A DNA stretch of 64,000 nt from Pipra filicauda (lineage: Eukaryota > Chordata > Aves > Passeriformes > Pipridae). Under the pieces are notes generated by a model. It made no database searches. It was not told the origin of the DNA and was given only the letters and a program-made list of their open reading frames with translations. Both the position numbers and the translations under genes were made by a program. This document shows positions 1-12,000 of this stretch, in pieces (the stretch's first letter is position 1; the number at the start of each line of letters is the position of its first letter). The DNA is taken from the NCBI RefSeq assembly GCF_003945595.2, contig NW_024104292.1:1922001-1986000 (forward strand), written 5' to 3'.

Positions 1-1165
1 TTGTGCAGCCCTGGTCTGTCTTGGAATGAGTCCTGTCTTAAATCAGCATTAAGAGAGAAGAGAGTATTTGCTAAAAAGACTGTTAGAGATGTCTAGAGAA
101 TTGCTTTATCTTTTATGTATAGTGTAAGAATATGACAAAACAAATGCTTACAAAACCACCAGAAAACAATTAAATATCTGCAAAAGGGACCAGCAGAAAG
201 AACAATAACACAAAGCTGTGCATTTCTCAGTGAAGGCAAATCATTAGAGCATAGACATTCTTTGTTCATTGTAGGTATTCTCAGGCTACTTAACCCAATG
301 GGAATGTGACCAGTTTTTTTCTGGGTGGGTGAACATGGCACTCCACGGTGATTTTACAGAGAAAAACTCCAAAGAGGATATACCTGGAGTAAGATTATGT
401 GTCTCATTGAGCTCTGGTTTAGCACAAGAGCTCCCTAATCTCTTTACCTCATTGTGCAGGTCCCAGTGAAGCAGAGCCTTTCCTACCTTGTCTTTCTTAA
501 TGCCTTGGTGGTGAAGGAGAGAGAGACATTCTGTTTCTTTACTGTCCGAAGTGACACTGATGATCAGTGAACAGCTTGTCCAGAGGAATAAAATTGATTG
601 TCCTTGTGAGCCTGTGCTGGGAACAACTTTATGTTTATCAATTGTTTTGAAGAATCTGACACACTGCCCTGTTCTTATCATGATGTAATTTCACGGCATC
701 CAAATTTATTCTGTTGCAAATATTGTTAAAACTAGACATATTTATTCTTACAGTTATTTGACTGAATGTTGTTAATGGGTCTTTTACATACAGAAATCGA
801 GCACAGTTTATGCCGGAAGCAACCAGTAGCAGCTGGAAGCAAAAAAAATTAAAGTAAATCTAGGGTCAAAAGAGTTCCTTAAAATTAACCTATTTCATAC
901 ATGAAGTGGATTGAAAATTTTGTTTGACAGGATCCTGTATGAAGTCCATAATTCATGGTTAAGGAATCAGGAGGTACGTAAAAATAAACATTCAGTTAAA
1001 TCTCACTCCCCAGACAGAATCTCTTTGAGGAAAGGAAAGTTATTTCTGATTAAGCAGAATCTTCCATTTTGATAAGACTGGAACATTTCTGCTCTGCTTT
1101 CACATTTAGTGTTCCATCATGATCCCTCTGGATGCTCTCTGGATCACATATTCAAAGTTGTACTT
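1..1165. other. Unique AT-rich DNA, nothing identified
   Basis: Short overlapping reading frames occur on the minus strand, up to 131 codons, but their translations show no domain or repeat family I recognise. No simple repeat or convincing splice-flanked exon was seen. I read this as intergenic or intronic sequence. Confidence 0.5.
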
Positions 1166-1169
1166 TTGT

Positions 1170-1713
1170 ATTGAGAGAAATTAGCAAGAGCAAGTGCTCT
1201 TCTTATTTCTCTCAGCATGGGTGGGACCACATCTGGAGTGCTGCGCCCAGATTTTGGCTTCTCAGCACAAGGAAAACATGGATATACTGGAGCAAGTCTA
1301 TCAGAAAATCACTAAAAAAGTTGTGGGGCTGGTGCATGGGATGTAAAAGATGATGCTGAGAAAGCTGAAGGTTTTGAACCTTAAGAAAAGGGAAGGGGAG
1401 ATCTTGTTACTCTCTGCAGCTACCTAATGGGAGGCTGCCTAGAAGATGGAGCTGAACTCTTGTCAGAGGTACACAGATGCAGAAGTTTTTAGGACAAGGC
1501 TCAGCAGACACAAATTAGAATATGTGAAATTCTGATTAGATGTAAGGAAATAAGTTCAAAGGTGTTACCCAGATTGTCAAATCTCCATTACTGGAGATCC
1601 TCAGAGCTCAAACTGGATGAGCTTCTGAGAAACCTGATCCAACTGAATCCAGCCCTAGACAAGAGGCTGAACTATGCAACCTAACATTTTCTAAACTATT
1701 CTGTGATTCTATG
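1170..1713 (+). mobile_element. CR1 LINE, diverged 3' fragment
   Basis: This block aligns by eye to the last part of CR1 ORF2 and the 3' end. It begins near the region saying 'gtgggaccacatctggagtg', which corresponds to the segment before the ORF2 C-terminal domain. It continues through a 'gaaacctgatccaactgaat' stretch and ends in the CR1 hallmark 'attctgtgattctatg'. Many small indels and stop codons break the frame, so it is an old, inactive, 5'-truncated copy, as expected from target-primed reverse transcription. It is clearly more diverged than the copy at 38.9-39.7 kb. The left edge is uncertain by some tens of bases. Confidence 0.8.
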
Positions 1714-4365
1714 CTCATTCTGCTTATACATGCCATGACCTCATGGACATGCTGCTTTTTTCAGGGCTGAGCTTTCTGACAGAAATCTGCCTGGGAATTA
1801 AAAGTTCATTTTGCTGATCCTGCAGAGATAGTTGAAAAGTTATAAAAATACTCATGCCAACACCCAACATCTCATTGCCTCAGAAAATATATATTTATAT
1901 ACGAAAGAATGTTGCCACTGGAATACCAGTTCCTAGTTTTTTACATATTTGTAAAGCGACATAATTCCTTCTGGATTTCCCAATTACCAGGTATAATCTT
2001 GGTTTATGTTGGTTTCTATCCAATTTAATGTAGCTGAAGCTCTTGGGACAATGCAGAGGACAAAAGGAAAATATTTATACAGGCTGTGCCTACAGGCAAG
2101 AGATACTGCAAAGATAAAAATATTCAGAAGTCACCCAGTTTGGCAGAAGTTATTCTGCCAACAATAACACATTATTCTAAAAGAAAATAACAGGACCAGG
2201 GATAGAATGACTCACTAGCCTGGGTGTTAAGACAATACCCTAAGTGGTAGAAGATAAAGACCTTGCCTGAATGATGCAAATAAGGGATCTGTAGTTTTTT
2301 TAGAAGATACTTTGTGTTAGAAACTGATTCCTACCTTGGTGAAGCACATTGTTTAAGGTCAAGTATCATTAGCTGGAGATACTGGAAGAAGTATTCTAGC
2401 AGTATTCTTGAATCCAGTGTTTCTGAATCTGTTTTGTGACCTGGGAAAAGTGTTGAAAAATCCTCTAGCCAAGGAAGTGAACTTGGACTTCAGTGCTTGG
2501 AACAAGTACCATGTGCATTAGGTTAAAAGCATCTCTGTCCAATTGTTTTTCTCCTTTGTTTTTGTTGTTTTGTTTTTTTCCCAATCAAATCTATTTGATG
2601 GTTTTGTCCTGAGTTCTCTATGGTTATGGTATGAAGGGACTGTTCTGTTTGGCCAAAAGTATATTTACTAAAAATATCCCTGTCTTTTTTGTGTTTTGAA
2701 TTGTATTGATGTGTGTTTAAAGCACTGGAGGTTTTGCCTTGTTCTGGGAAGTATAGCTGCAAAGGCTGAGGATCCTGGTCAGGAAGCCTGGATAGACTAG
2801 GAAGACACTCTAAAGTATAGGCAGGTAATTCACTACATATTAAAGTTTGAGTATGTGAGTACAGTAGACCCTGAGACATTTTGAAAACTGGGATGTGAGA
2901 GGCTGTGCATATGGTGAGAAACAGATACCACAGCAAAGGAAGCCAATTGGGAAAACACAAAAATAGCATTTTTTATACTACTGAGCAGAATCAACAACAA
3001 GATAGTGACAACTTCCATGAGCAGATTTTTTGGAGTAAGCAGAATTTAATGGGCTTGGGTGTCTTTCGATGGAGATTCAGAACAGTAACAAAACTCCCTC
3101 GAGTATTTGTTTCTGGAGGCAGGAGAAAAGAACACACAGGGTCCTTATCAGCTAGTCACTTCAACTAATCCTGTTAGACTAGGCACTTGGAACAAAGATA
3201 GAAAGCATGCTCATATGTGAGTTCTCTTTATATTTTCAATTCTCTTCGAGTTCACAAGGTGACACCAATGTGAAAGAATGTGGAACTTCAAAAGGTGAGA
3301 TGTTGAGAGAATAATGTAGGTGCCTACATTTACGAATCAGTACCATTATGGATGTTATGGGATATCCAAAATGTCTGTATGAGGCTGATGGATATGACAC
3401 CTTAGGGTGTCCCATCTAGCACTTAGACACACTTGTTTAGACACTCAAATTGCTCAAGAGAAGTCTAATTTAAGCCAGTCTTCAAGGTTTCCTCTGTAGT
3501 CAGTGCAGAGGGATGAGATGAGATGAATCATTCTGCAGAGGTGCCATTCTTTTTCTTCCGATTACAGAGGGGAGAAAACAGTGTAAAAATGATCCTGTTC
3601 TCATCTGGCTGTAGTTAAGTGAAATGAATCCTGGTGTATTGATATGAAATGTGGTGGGCCTGGATAGAAGTTCACTACTGCTGAATGGAGGAGCTCCCCC
3701 CCCATCCTACTATCTCCACCTTTCCTTTTGACTTCTAGTTGTGTGTTCCCACCACTTGCACTGTGCCAATTATGGTGCACAATAGATGTATTGGTTTAAT
3801 TCATTAATATAAAGCCAAAATTGCTTTTGTGAGCTGAGATAATGATGTCTCTTGGGCACCAAAGCTGGTACAAGAGATGGAGGGAGGACAGAGTAACAAC
3901 AAGCAAGGAAGGGGAAAAGGCTGACTTGTGGAGAGTAGTTGTGAAGGGGAGATCCCTCCACTTTCCATGGAAGAGGTTAATTAAATTAGCTTTTCTACCA
4001 TGGACTACAATCAAAATGACTAAGGCCAAAAAAATTGCATACCGAAGGTTTGCCGAAGGTAAGTTGGACACCTTTACCAGTGGCAGTGTCAAGGGGGGCA
4101 ATGTGATATGTGCTGTGACTTAGATTCTGAAAAATGAGTGAAAAGCTTTAAGCTTTTCTTGTATATCTCAGTCTCCATTGGATATCTTTGTCTGAGAATA
4201 AGCTTAGACTGACCTTAAGGGACCTAGGGAGATCTCACCACTTGATTCTATAACTACAGTCATATGTAGCAATAAATTACAGGAAATAAGGATACTTTAT
4301 CCCCTATGGGATCTGTTCTGGGCAAGTCATTCTTTGAACACATCTTTTTCTTTTCCTTTCTACAG
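1714..4365. other. Unique AT-rich DNA, no gene identified
   Basis: The longest frame is a 148-codon minus-strand frame (2523-2969) with low-complexity lysine/glutamine content at its end, caused by a T-rich run near 2555-2580. It has no recognisable domain. A good donor-like site (AAG followed by GTAAGT, GT at 4059) closes a 93-codon plus-strand frame, but I saw no matching acceptor. Nothing else stands out. Confidence 0.45.
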
Positions 4366-4522
4366 GTCAGTGAATATGTCCAAACACATTGCAGTGCAAC
4401 ATTTAATTAAGAATAAAAGAGATTTGGCAGAAAGGAAATTGCTGTGCAGGTCACTCTTGACATTATTCTCAAACAATCAAAATACTGAAAACAAGACTCT
4501 AAAGGCCCACCAAGCAGCGAAG
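4366..4522 (+). other. Candidate exon of unknown gene or lncRNA
   Basis: A long pyrimidine-rich stretch ending in CAG (4363-4365) precedes a 157-nt block. The block ends GCGAAG and is followed by GTACAT as a possible donor. One frame stays open through the whole block and contains an internal 'NMSKHIAVQHLIKNKRDLAE' segment. I do not recognise the protein. The acceptor is good and the donor is mediocre. It could be an lncRNA exon, part of a coding gene or a chance match. The frame also continues about 80 nt past the donor, so openness alone is weak evidence. Confidence 0.15.
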
Positions 4523-5717
4523 GTACATCTAGAGGGCATATTACAGAAATATGTGTTGAACAGTAGATGTCTACCCTATTTTTCATATCACAGAATCATC
4601 TGATCAATAACATAAATGTGTTAAAGAAAATCAAGAGAGGTAGAGACAGAAAAAGTATGCATTACCGAAGCTTTTCAATTATCAGTATAACTATATATAT
4701 GCTGTGATGTAAACTTCTTTCTGTAGCTCTGTAAAAGTCAATTTTTGCATATTTCCCTCTTCCTCATGTGCCACTAATGGAAAGATTGAAGAATGAATTA
4801 TTATATATGAGTTATTTATGCTCCTGTCCATATATATGTGTCTATCTGTCAATGGAAGAAGTGTGGGGAAGATATGTCACCTAGAAATGCTGGTTAATAA
4901 TAATTGTTGCTGACCAGAAGAGGAAAACTGCTACTATATTTAGCAATGCTGTAACTCTTTCCATCTTTGAAATACTTTCCAAATGTTAATTAGATACCAT
5001 AAATCATCAAATATTTTCTGTAAAAGTAGTTTTTCAACATCCAGTTGGGATTTTTCCTCCTGGAAGTAGATAGTTTTAACAAAAATAGGTGAAAATGACA
5101 CAGAAAAAAATTTAAAGAAGAAAAACTTACTGGTAAAACCAGAAAGAATTCATAAAAAGTCTTGATTGGTGTCTTGCAGTAATTGCAACTAGTGTTCTCA
5201 TATGCATGAACTTACTCTGGGATGAAGAAGAGACTAGCTCAGCCATGACTTCATGACCTGTGACACAAGCCAAAGTAATTACTTAATCTGTCATGAGAAC
5301 AAACTGAAGAACATGTCCAGAAACATTGTCTGTCCATGCAGCCTGAACCTAGATAAGAAACCCATGTGAATATCACCTCATGAAGAGCAAAGCTGAGCGC
5401 ACAATGTGCAATGGAGTATGTTGCAGAGAACCCCAAAGTAGCTCGGAGCAACCCTGCAATGTGTGGTGGACTTACTGACTGCCTTAGCTTCCTTCTGCAA
5501 TTCCTGAGCAGAGATGCTGCCTCACATGTTTAAAAGTGATACATGCACAGTGACCATGATGTGATGGAAACTTCTTTAGGAGGTGCTGGGCTCAGGTTAT
5601 CACCATCCTCTCCCTCTCTTCTTGGGCTTGTGCTGGGGATTCTGGCCTGGTTGCCCCCACACCTTGGCCAGATGCATCAAATGCCCCAAATCCCCACTGA
5701 TGAAATACTCGGTTTTG
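4523..5717. other. Unique AT-rich DNA flanking the LTR
   Basis: Ordinary AT-rich sequence up to about 5.5 kb. The last 150 bases before the LTR are richer in C and T ('ccatcctctccctctcttct'). They do not read as CR1 on either strand, although CR1 lies on the other side of the LTR. No gene is supported. Confidence 0.45.
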
Positions 5718-6589
5718 TGTGGTGGGTTGACCCTGGCTGGACACCAGGTGCCCACCGAAACCACTCTATCACTCCCCTTCTCAACTGGTCAGAGGAGACA
5801 AAACAGAACTAAAGGTTTGTGGATTTAGATGAGAAGGTAAGATCATCTCACCAATTACTGTCATGTCAAAACAGATTCAACTTGGGGAAATTTTCAGATT
5901 AAAGTAAGGTAATGAGAAATGAAAAATGAATCTTAAAACACCTTTCACTCACCCTTCCCTTCTTCCTGGGCTCAATTTCACTGCACATTTTCTCTATCTC
6001 CTCCCATCCAATGTCACAGGGAGACAGGGAATGGGGTCTGCGGTCAGTTCAACACACGTTGTCTCTGCTGCTCCTTCCTCCTCAGGGGTTGGACCCTTCA
6101 CACTCTCCCCCTGCTCCAGTGTGGGTTCCCTCCCACAGGAGACAGTCTTCCACAGACTTCTTCAATGTGAATCCTTCTCACGGGTTATGGTTTTTCACGA
6201 ACTGCTCCAGCGTACGTCTCTTCAGTGGTGAGCAGTCCTTCAGCAGCAGACTGCTCCCGGTTACAAGTTGTGCCAGGAAACCTGCTTCAGCATGGTCTCC
6301 TCTCTCCCCAGGGCCACAGGTCCTGCCAGAAGCCTGCTCTAGTGCAGGCTTCCCATGGGGTCACAGCCTCCTTCAGTTATCCACCTGCTCCACTGTGGGG
6401 TTGTCCTGGGGTTGCAGGTGGATCTCTGCTCCGTTGTGGACCTCCACAGGCTGCAGGGGTGCTGCCTCACCATGGTCTGCACCATGGGCTGCAGGGGAAT
6501 CTCTACTCTGGTGCCAGAACCACCTCCTCCCCCTCCCTCTGCACTGGCCTTGGTGTCTGCGGAGGTGTTTCTATTATGTGACTTCAGGT
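5718..6589 (+). mobile_element. Solo or truncated endogenous-retrovirus LTR (avian ERVL-like)
   Basis: The block opens with TGTGGTGGGTTGACCCTGGC, which I recall as the start of a very common avian ERVL-type LTR found in songbirds and other Neoaves. The following 'gtgcccaccgaaaccactct', the later GC-rich run of 'ctccagtgtgggttccctcc'-like imperfect units, and 'ccatgggctgcaggggaatc' all fit the same LTR family. It is much richer in GC and pyrimidines than its surroundings. No internal gag, pol or env region and no partner LTR lies in the window, so it is a solo LTR or a fragment. The right end is unclear: the sequence passes into CR1 between about 6575 and 6600 without the expected terminal bases. 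The several frames of 70-230 codons here are consequences of LTR composition, not genes. Confidence 0.75.
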
Positions 6590-7310
6590 GACATCTATCT
6601 ATTACTTGGCTTAGGAAGTTATGCTCAATGTACTCCAGGAGCCTTCTGGATTGCCTACAGCTTGCTGTGTTACTTTTCCAGCAGATATTCGGGTGGCTAA
6701 AGTCCCTCAGCAGGACTGGAGCCTGCAGATGTGATGGCTCCTCTAGCTGGAACAAGAAGGCTCCATCAGTAGGCCCCACCTTGATTAGGTGGTGTGTAGT
6801 AGACACAAACCACAAGATTCCCTTTGTTGTCTCAGTCTCTAATTCTTACCCGTAAGCTTTTGCCTGCTCATGGCTATTTTTTCTCAGTTTTTGTTAAGAA
6901 CTTGTTAAGAATCTGTCCATTTCTTGATAGGAGTGGAGGGGTTGCCCTCCACCCCTCTGATCTCTCCTGTCCCTCTGAACAGCCCGTGAGCATCAATAGC
7001 CGCACTCCAGTCATGGATTCATCCACCAACTTTAATTAATGGCAACTAGATCCTACCTCTCTAGCGCATGGTGGCTTCTAACTCCTTCTGTTTGTTGCCC
7101 ATGCCGAGTGTATTGGTGTAGAGGCACCCCAGATGGGCTGTCAGCTGTGTCACCTTCCTAGAGGAACACTGCTGAATTCCTTTGAGGTATTCCACTCGAG
7201 TTTCCCTGTTGGTTCCTATTACCTCAGGAACCCCTGGCTCATCTCCATAGGACTTCAAGTGTGCTGCAGTGTAGCCAGAACATCTCAGAGCAAGAGACAC
7301 ATACAGATGA
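6590..7310 (-). mobile_element. CR1 LINE, 5' part of ORF2 (endonuclease region), degenerate
   Basis: Read on the minus strand, 7300 to 7061 gives a CR1-like translation ending in a 'LGCLYTNTLGMGNKQKELEA' motif, which marks the start of the CR1 endonuclease domain. After frame breaks, 6815 to 6593 gives the middle of the apurinic-like endonuclease domain ('APVLLRDFSHPNICWKSNTA', then 'SRRLLEYIEHNFLSQVID'). In active CR1 the catalytic GDFN-type motif sits where this copy has RDFS, so the endonuclease is dead. Several stops and frameshifts separate the segments. The copy lacks everything downstream of the endonuclease (reverse transcriptase and the 3' end). This is the opposite of the usual 5' truncation and implies later loss at the LTR junction. 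Confidence 0.85.
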
Positions 7311-9560
7311 ACGGGATGGATGTGTGAATCTCTGCTGCTTCAGTGTAAACTCCTGCAGCTTAAAATAACTGCAGGTTTAAATGTGCTTAGTCTCAGCCTT
7401 GGCAGGCTTTGTGCTGCAATACATCCATACGCTCTTGTTTCAGTACCTCTGCTACAAAGAATGGGCTAAGGGGTGACAACAAGAAGTCATTAAATCATAA
7501 AACTGCCAGATTAATTTCATTGTTGATCATCTTGGACTTTGCTCCTTAAAACACTGACACATTGTTCAGTTTTCTGCCACTTGTATAACAAATTTGAACA
7601 CGGTCTCAGTTATTAAAGTATGTTTCTTTAGTGTAACGCAGGGGTCCTTTGTGCTGGACTCTGCTTGCATGTTTATGGGGCAAGAGTCATTCTTTTCCTG
7701 GAAGATGAATAAGGGCTGACAGATAAATCAGCAATGGGTGATAAATAGAAAAAGAGAAGAAGTAGCTTCTCCGTGGTGATACAACAGATCTGAAGCAGGT
7801 CTGCAGCAGTCTGTATTGCCTCAGAAGTTCTTATATTCCTGTACTCTGCTATATTTCAGTGTTATCCTCTATCTTAGATAATTTTCGACACCATGTGAAG
7901 TAGTAGGCAATAAAGTAACTTAGTTGCTGAGAGCTTATTACATCTCTAGGATTTTGCAGAAAGCCTATTAAGAGAAGGCAACGCATACTTACTGATGGAT
8001 TTAGGATTGCTATTCGCAAGTTAGACACTGTAAAGAGAGTAGAGATCATTTGTGGAATAATGTTTACTGTGATTGGATTGAAATGCAGCTGCATACTTGC
8101 TTCTGAAAAAATAAACTGGAGATGACAGTTTGAGCTAAATCTCTCAAAAAAAATTTCTATCATAATCCTTGGGTGGGCATACTGGGAAGAGATACATTTA
8201 TTTTTGACACTGCCTCCATGCTAAAAAAAGAGCTGAGACTGATCTGCACATCCCAAACAGAGTACATGCTAATATTGTCAAGAATCTTGGCAGTATTCAC
8301 CAAAAGAGCTTGCCTTTATGTTCAAGGAGCTGCAGGCTAGCAGAAAAGCACAGCATTACCAAAGCTTTCCTGTGCCTCCTGAGGGAAGCTGCTTGGCTGT
8401 CCCACATCTGACAGAGCACTTCTGAGTCTATAATGGGCTCTGCTATGGTGTTTGGCCTATGCTTTTCCATGAAGGTGTGAAAAGATCTTCTGCTGCTGTG
8501 TGACAACTGTTTTTAAAATGAGGTATTCTCCTTTCTGCTTGGGAATCCTAAGAGATTGCTTAAGTTCCAGGACTTTTTTTCCGCTCAGCAAGAAATAAGT
8601 GCCCCTTAGTCCCTTTTGCTACCAAATGATCACTTTTACAAGGGTTCAGTCTGATGCAGTTCATTCAAAAATATTAAAGGGTCACCAAACATCATTAGCT
8701 ATATCATTACTGATGGCCTGAGCATTGCAGCTTCAGTTTAAAATCCATCAATTTCTAGCTAATAATGATAATTAGCAAGTAAGATAAATGAGGGAAGTTA
8801 TATGCTACATCTGTACTTCGTCTGCTATATTCAGGCAGTACATCTTCTATTGCAGATGTGAAACTACCAAAATGAGGGGGATGACAGGACACAAAACTGT
8901 TTTTCAGTCTCCAAGAGACAGTTTCTGTCTAGAAGCCCATTGACAGTGACTCCTGAGAGAAAGAAATTATGAGCTACTGGACAGTAAATGACATAAAATC
9001 TCAACAGTAAAACTGATCAATCAGAATTTACAAGTATGATCTCTTTTCACAGCCTTGGCAACTAATGAACCTTTGGGATCCAAAGTGACATTGGAAGCTA
9101 ATAGCCTATTTCTTGCTACAACAAATAAAATTGAATTCTTATTTTGATGAATCATTTTCAGGATTCTTAATTAGAAGATCTGTCTCTAACAGAGATACAG
9201 AAGACTGCTTTCTGCTTCCTGCTGACTTTTGGGGACTAATTCAAATCCTGTTGGAGGCTGTGGGTAGACTCAATAGGGTTTTGAATTAGGTCGTTAAAAT
9301 TAGTATCTATAAGCTAGTCACTGTATCTCTCTGAGCCTCTTTGTTTATGTGTTCACATGGGGACAGCTAATAATTACTTACATTGGGATGTTTAGAGAAT
9401 TTTGCTATGTGTCTACGAACAATATTATGGAAGGAGAAATTGGACATTTAAATGTGCATAATTTATTATTTATTCTAAACTATATGCAATAAATATCATA
9501 GTTTATGATGGAATTAATATCTATTTCTATAGTAATTGGCAGTTTAGCTGTAAAGGGATC

Positions 9561-9576
9561 ACAAAGAAATGCAAAT
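9561..9576 (+). promoter_or_regulatory. SOX-like plus POU octamer motif pair
   Basis: ACAAAG (9561-9566, a SOX-type core) lies two bases before ATGCAAAT (9569-9576, an exact POU octamer). The block around it is rich in TAATTA-type homeodomain cores. Such clusters are common in developmental enhancers. The SOX core is in the opposite orientation to the classical SOX-OCT composite, so this is only suggestive. Confidence 0.2.
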
Positions 9577-10063
9577 AAAGCAAATTAACATATATGAAGT
9601 AAACGATTTGTGAGAACATCTAAAATCACATAAAAACTTAATGAAACATAAAAAATAATTATGATACAAGCAGAAATGACACTAAACTATGCTAAACCTG
9701 TGGTGTTAGTAATTCTTAGACTTGCAGTTTACTGGTGATAAGTAAATACAAAATAAACAGCAAATTATATTGTGCAACGGAATGAACACCAAGGCTTAAG
9801 AGAGGCGATCAGTTATAATGGTAATTAATGCAGGGTGGATTCCATCTTAGATTAATTTATCCATCTTCTTTTAGGCAGTTCCCGGAAGGACTCTGATTTA
9901 CTTATACTGTTATCATTTACTTTTTATGTGGCAGATTTTTTTCAAATATTACTTTTTATTATTTTAAATAAATTATCTCACCATTGAATCCATTTGATTG
10001 TTCCCTTTCAATGAAAGTCTGACATCTGCATCTGTAAAAAGGACTTTAGTTTCAGAAATATTA

Positions 10064-10094
10064 ATCTTAGAATAGAATAGAGTAGAATAGAAAT
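10064..10094 (+). repeat. Short AATAG-type tandem repeat
   Basis: Four imperfect copies of an AGAAT/AGAGT unit ('agaatagaatagagtagaat') are flanked by two copies of 'aatcttag'. It is a short decayed microsatellite. Confidence 0.75.
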
Positions 10095-11450
10095 AATAAT
10101 CTTAGGACAGTTCATGCCCTTGGTCTGTTGGGATTCCACCCTGGGCTGAGACTCTGGCCAGTGATGCTGTCCTCCTCTTCTTCATCCCAGGTTTTGTACA
10201 GGGAAGAAACAACAACCTGGTGTCACACACCAGAAGTTTTCTAATCTGATGATGAACAAAACCTCAATCCCAGCATATGGGAGTGAAGACCCAGCAACCT
10301 AGATTTAGAAAACATCAGCTACAGAGCAAGCAAGGAAATCTTAGTTTTGATGAAATCTGCTGTAAAACTTCTGTTGGCTTTGCTACAAGTGATACCTTTC
10401 ACAGATGTGCAGTGTGTTTGTTACAAAAGCCAAGGAAGCTTTAAATCTTCTCTCTTTATAGCAGACTTCTCCCAATGCTCCACAAGGCCTCTGCAGCAAT
10501 GGGTGAAGGGGGACCTGCTGGAGAGGCTGCAGCCCTACACAAAGAAAGTTTCTCACTATCCTGTAGATTAAGGTAATTTGGTTACCTTATGAGATGAAAA
10601 TATGGTTTATATTATTTTTGCAGAAATGCTTCCCAGAATGATTCTGGTGACTGAAAAAGGCAGAAAAAAATCCTCATCAGGAATGATCCTAAGGTCACAA
10701 CTGTGGCAGGAAAAACAAATTTCTTTTTTATTTCTCATGAGAGAAGCAATTATAATTTTTGTTGATGAAACAGAAGTGCTGGTAAGTAGCATCACTTACT
10801 ATAAGGAGTTTGGGTGAGTTCTCTCTTGGTACCAAAACTGTGTTTTTATTGGTGCAGAACAGCAGTCTTTAAATTGCCTCTTAAAAACTTAAAAACATAT
10901 GAAGATATAATCATAGAAAATACTTGAAAATGGAATGCAAAACAAATTAATCCATCAGTTAGTGTAATCACCATTCTAGATGGAAAAAAACAACCAAATC
11001 CCTGATTACGTGTAGTCTGTGCTTGTATGAGAATACGTTTGTGTGGGCTGAGCTGTGTGGGCCTGAAAATTGCCTGAAAATTAGTGTTTTCACTGTTATT
11101 AATAAGGTCAAAATGTTCATTCTTTTATTTAGGAAAAAAAATAGGAAAAAAACTCACTCAACGTCTAAACAATGCTATAAAAGTGAAGTGCAGCGAATCC
11201 AGAAGTTAATATAAAATCCACATGTCAATCTGTCTGTGGGAAGTATCTTGAAAGCCAAAGGCAACTCAATAAAAAAAGCAGCAGAAACAGCATTTCAATT
11301 AGGTGAGAAGAGAGTAGGCCTTGACAGTTCATTACTGAACTGGCTCTTCCAAATACTGCCTTTTCTTTTTTATTTTATCCCAGTTTCATTAATGCTGGTC
11401 TCCAATTAGGAACAATGTTTCTAAAGTGAGCTCTAGTTAGTAACCTTTGC

Positions 11451-11479
11451 TTTTTTTTTTACTTTTTTTTTTTTTTTTT
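11451..11479 (+). repeat. Poly-T tract
   Basis: Two T runs (10 and 17) are separated by AC. It could be the remnant of a poly-A tail on the minus strand, but no retroposed body was recognised beside it. Confidence 0.8.
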
Positions 11480-11920
11480 ACCCTTGTCCATTTCAAAAGT
11501 ACAATTGTAGAATTGTAGAGTAACTTCTGAAATATGAAGGCTGAATTGCCATTAGTGACAGAATCTTAAATCACTGAGCCCTGGAGTACAATAATGCTAA
11601 ACGGTAAAGTTGCAAGAAAAGGAAGAAAGAGATAGAAAGAGAGAAAATCGTAGCATAGCTGACCAGTCCTTGGTCTTGGCAAATGCATTTGCCTTTCTTG
11701 CAGCCCTTTTGCCTTTAGACATCACATAAACTCTTTGAAGAAGTGATATCAGGCCCAGGCTTTGATGAGGACCGTGACAGCAGGGACCTTTGCGTACTGT
11801 GTCTGCCTCTGCAGCAGTAATTTCAGGCGTATTTGCTGCACAGGCTGGAGAGATGTTACTGCTGTTGCCAAACAAGACACCTCGGGCATAGGAAGGAGGA
11901 ACCTCATATGTTAGTCAACA

Positions 11921-12000
11921 AAATGGCATCGCTGCTCATGGTGTGGGGGGGTTGGAATTAGGTCCCTTCCAACCCAAGCCATTCTATGACTCTGTGATTT
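11921..12000 (+). mobile_element. CR1 LINE 3' tail fragment
   Basis: 'gttggaattaggtcccttcc' followed by 'aacccaagccattctatgac' and 'tctgtgattt' is the canonical CR1 3' untranslated end. Only about 80 bases remain, so this is a severely 5'-truncated insertion. Confidence 0.85.

Larger units (their letters stand above)
7311..11450. other. Unique AT-rich DNA, possible conserved non-coding stretch near 9.4-9.9 kb
   Basis: No recognisable coding sequence. A 74-codon plus-strand frame (10347-10571) lies in a slightly GC-richer patch and ends with a 'QQWVKGDLLERLQPYTKKV' tail, but I could not place it in a family. From about 9430 to 9880 the sequence is extremely AT-rich and dense in TAATTA-like homeodomain cores. 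It also holds one octamer motif, described separately. Confidence 0.4.

Noticed and set aside
2523..2969. 148-codon minus-strand frame
   Set aside because: Low-complexity Lys/Gln end derived from a T-rich run, no domain, and a length compatible with chance in AT-rich DNA.
6011..6700. 229-codon plus-strand frame, the longest in the window
   Set aside because: It runs through the GC-rich LTR body and into antisense CR1. LTRs have no such gene, and the frame length follows from base composition.
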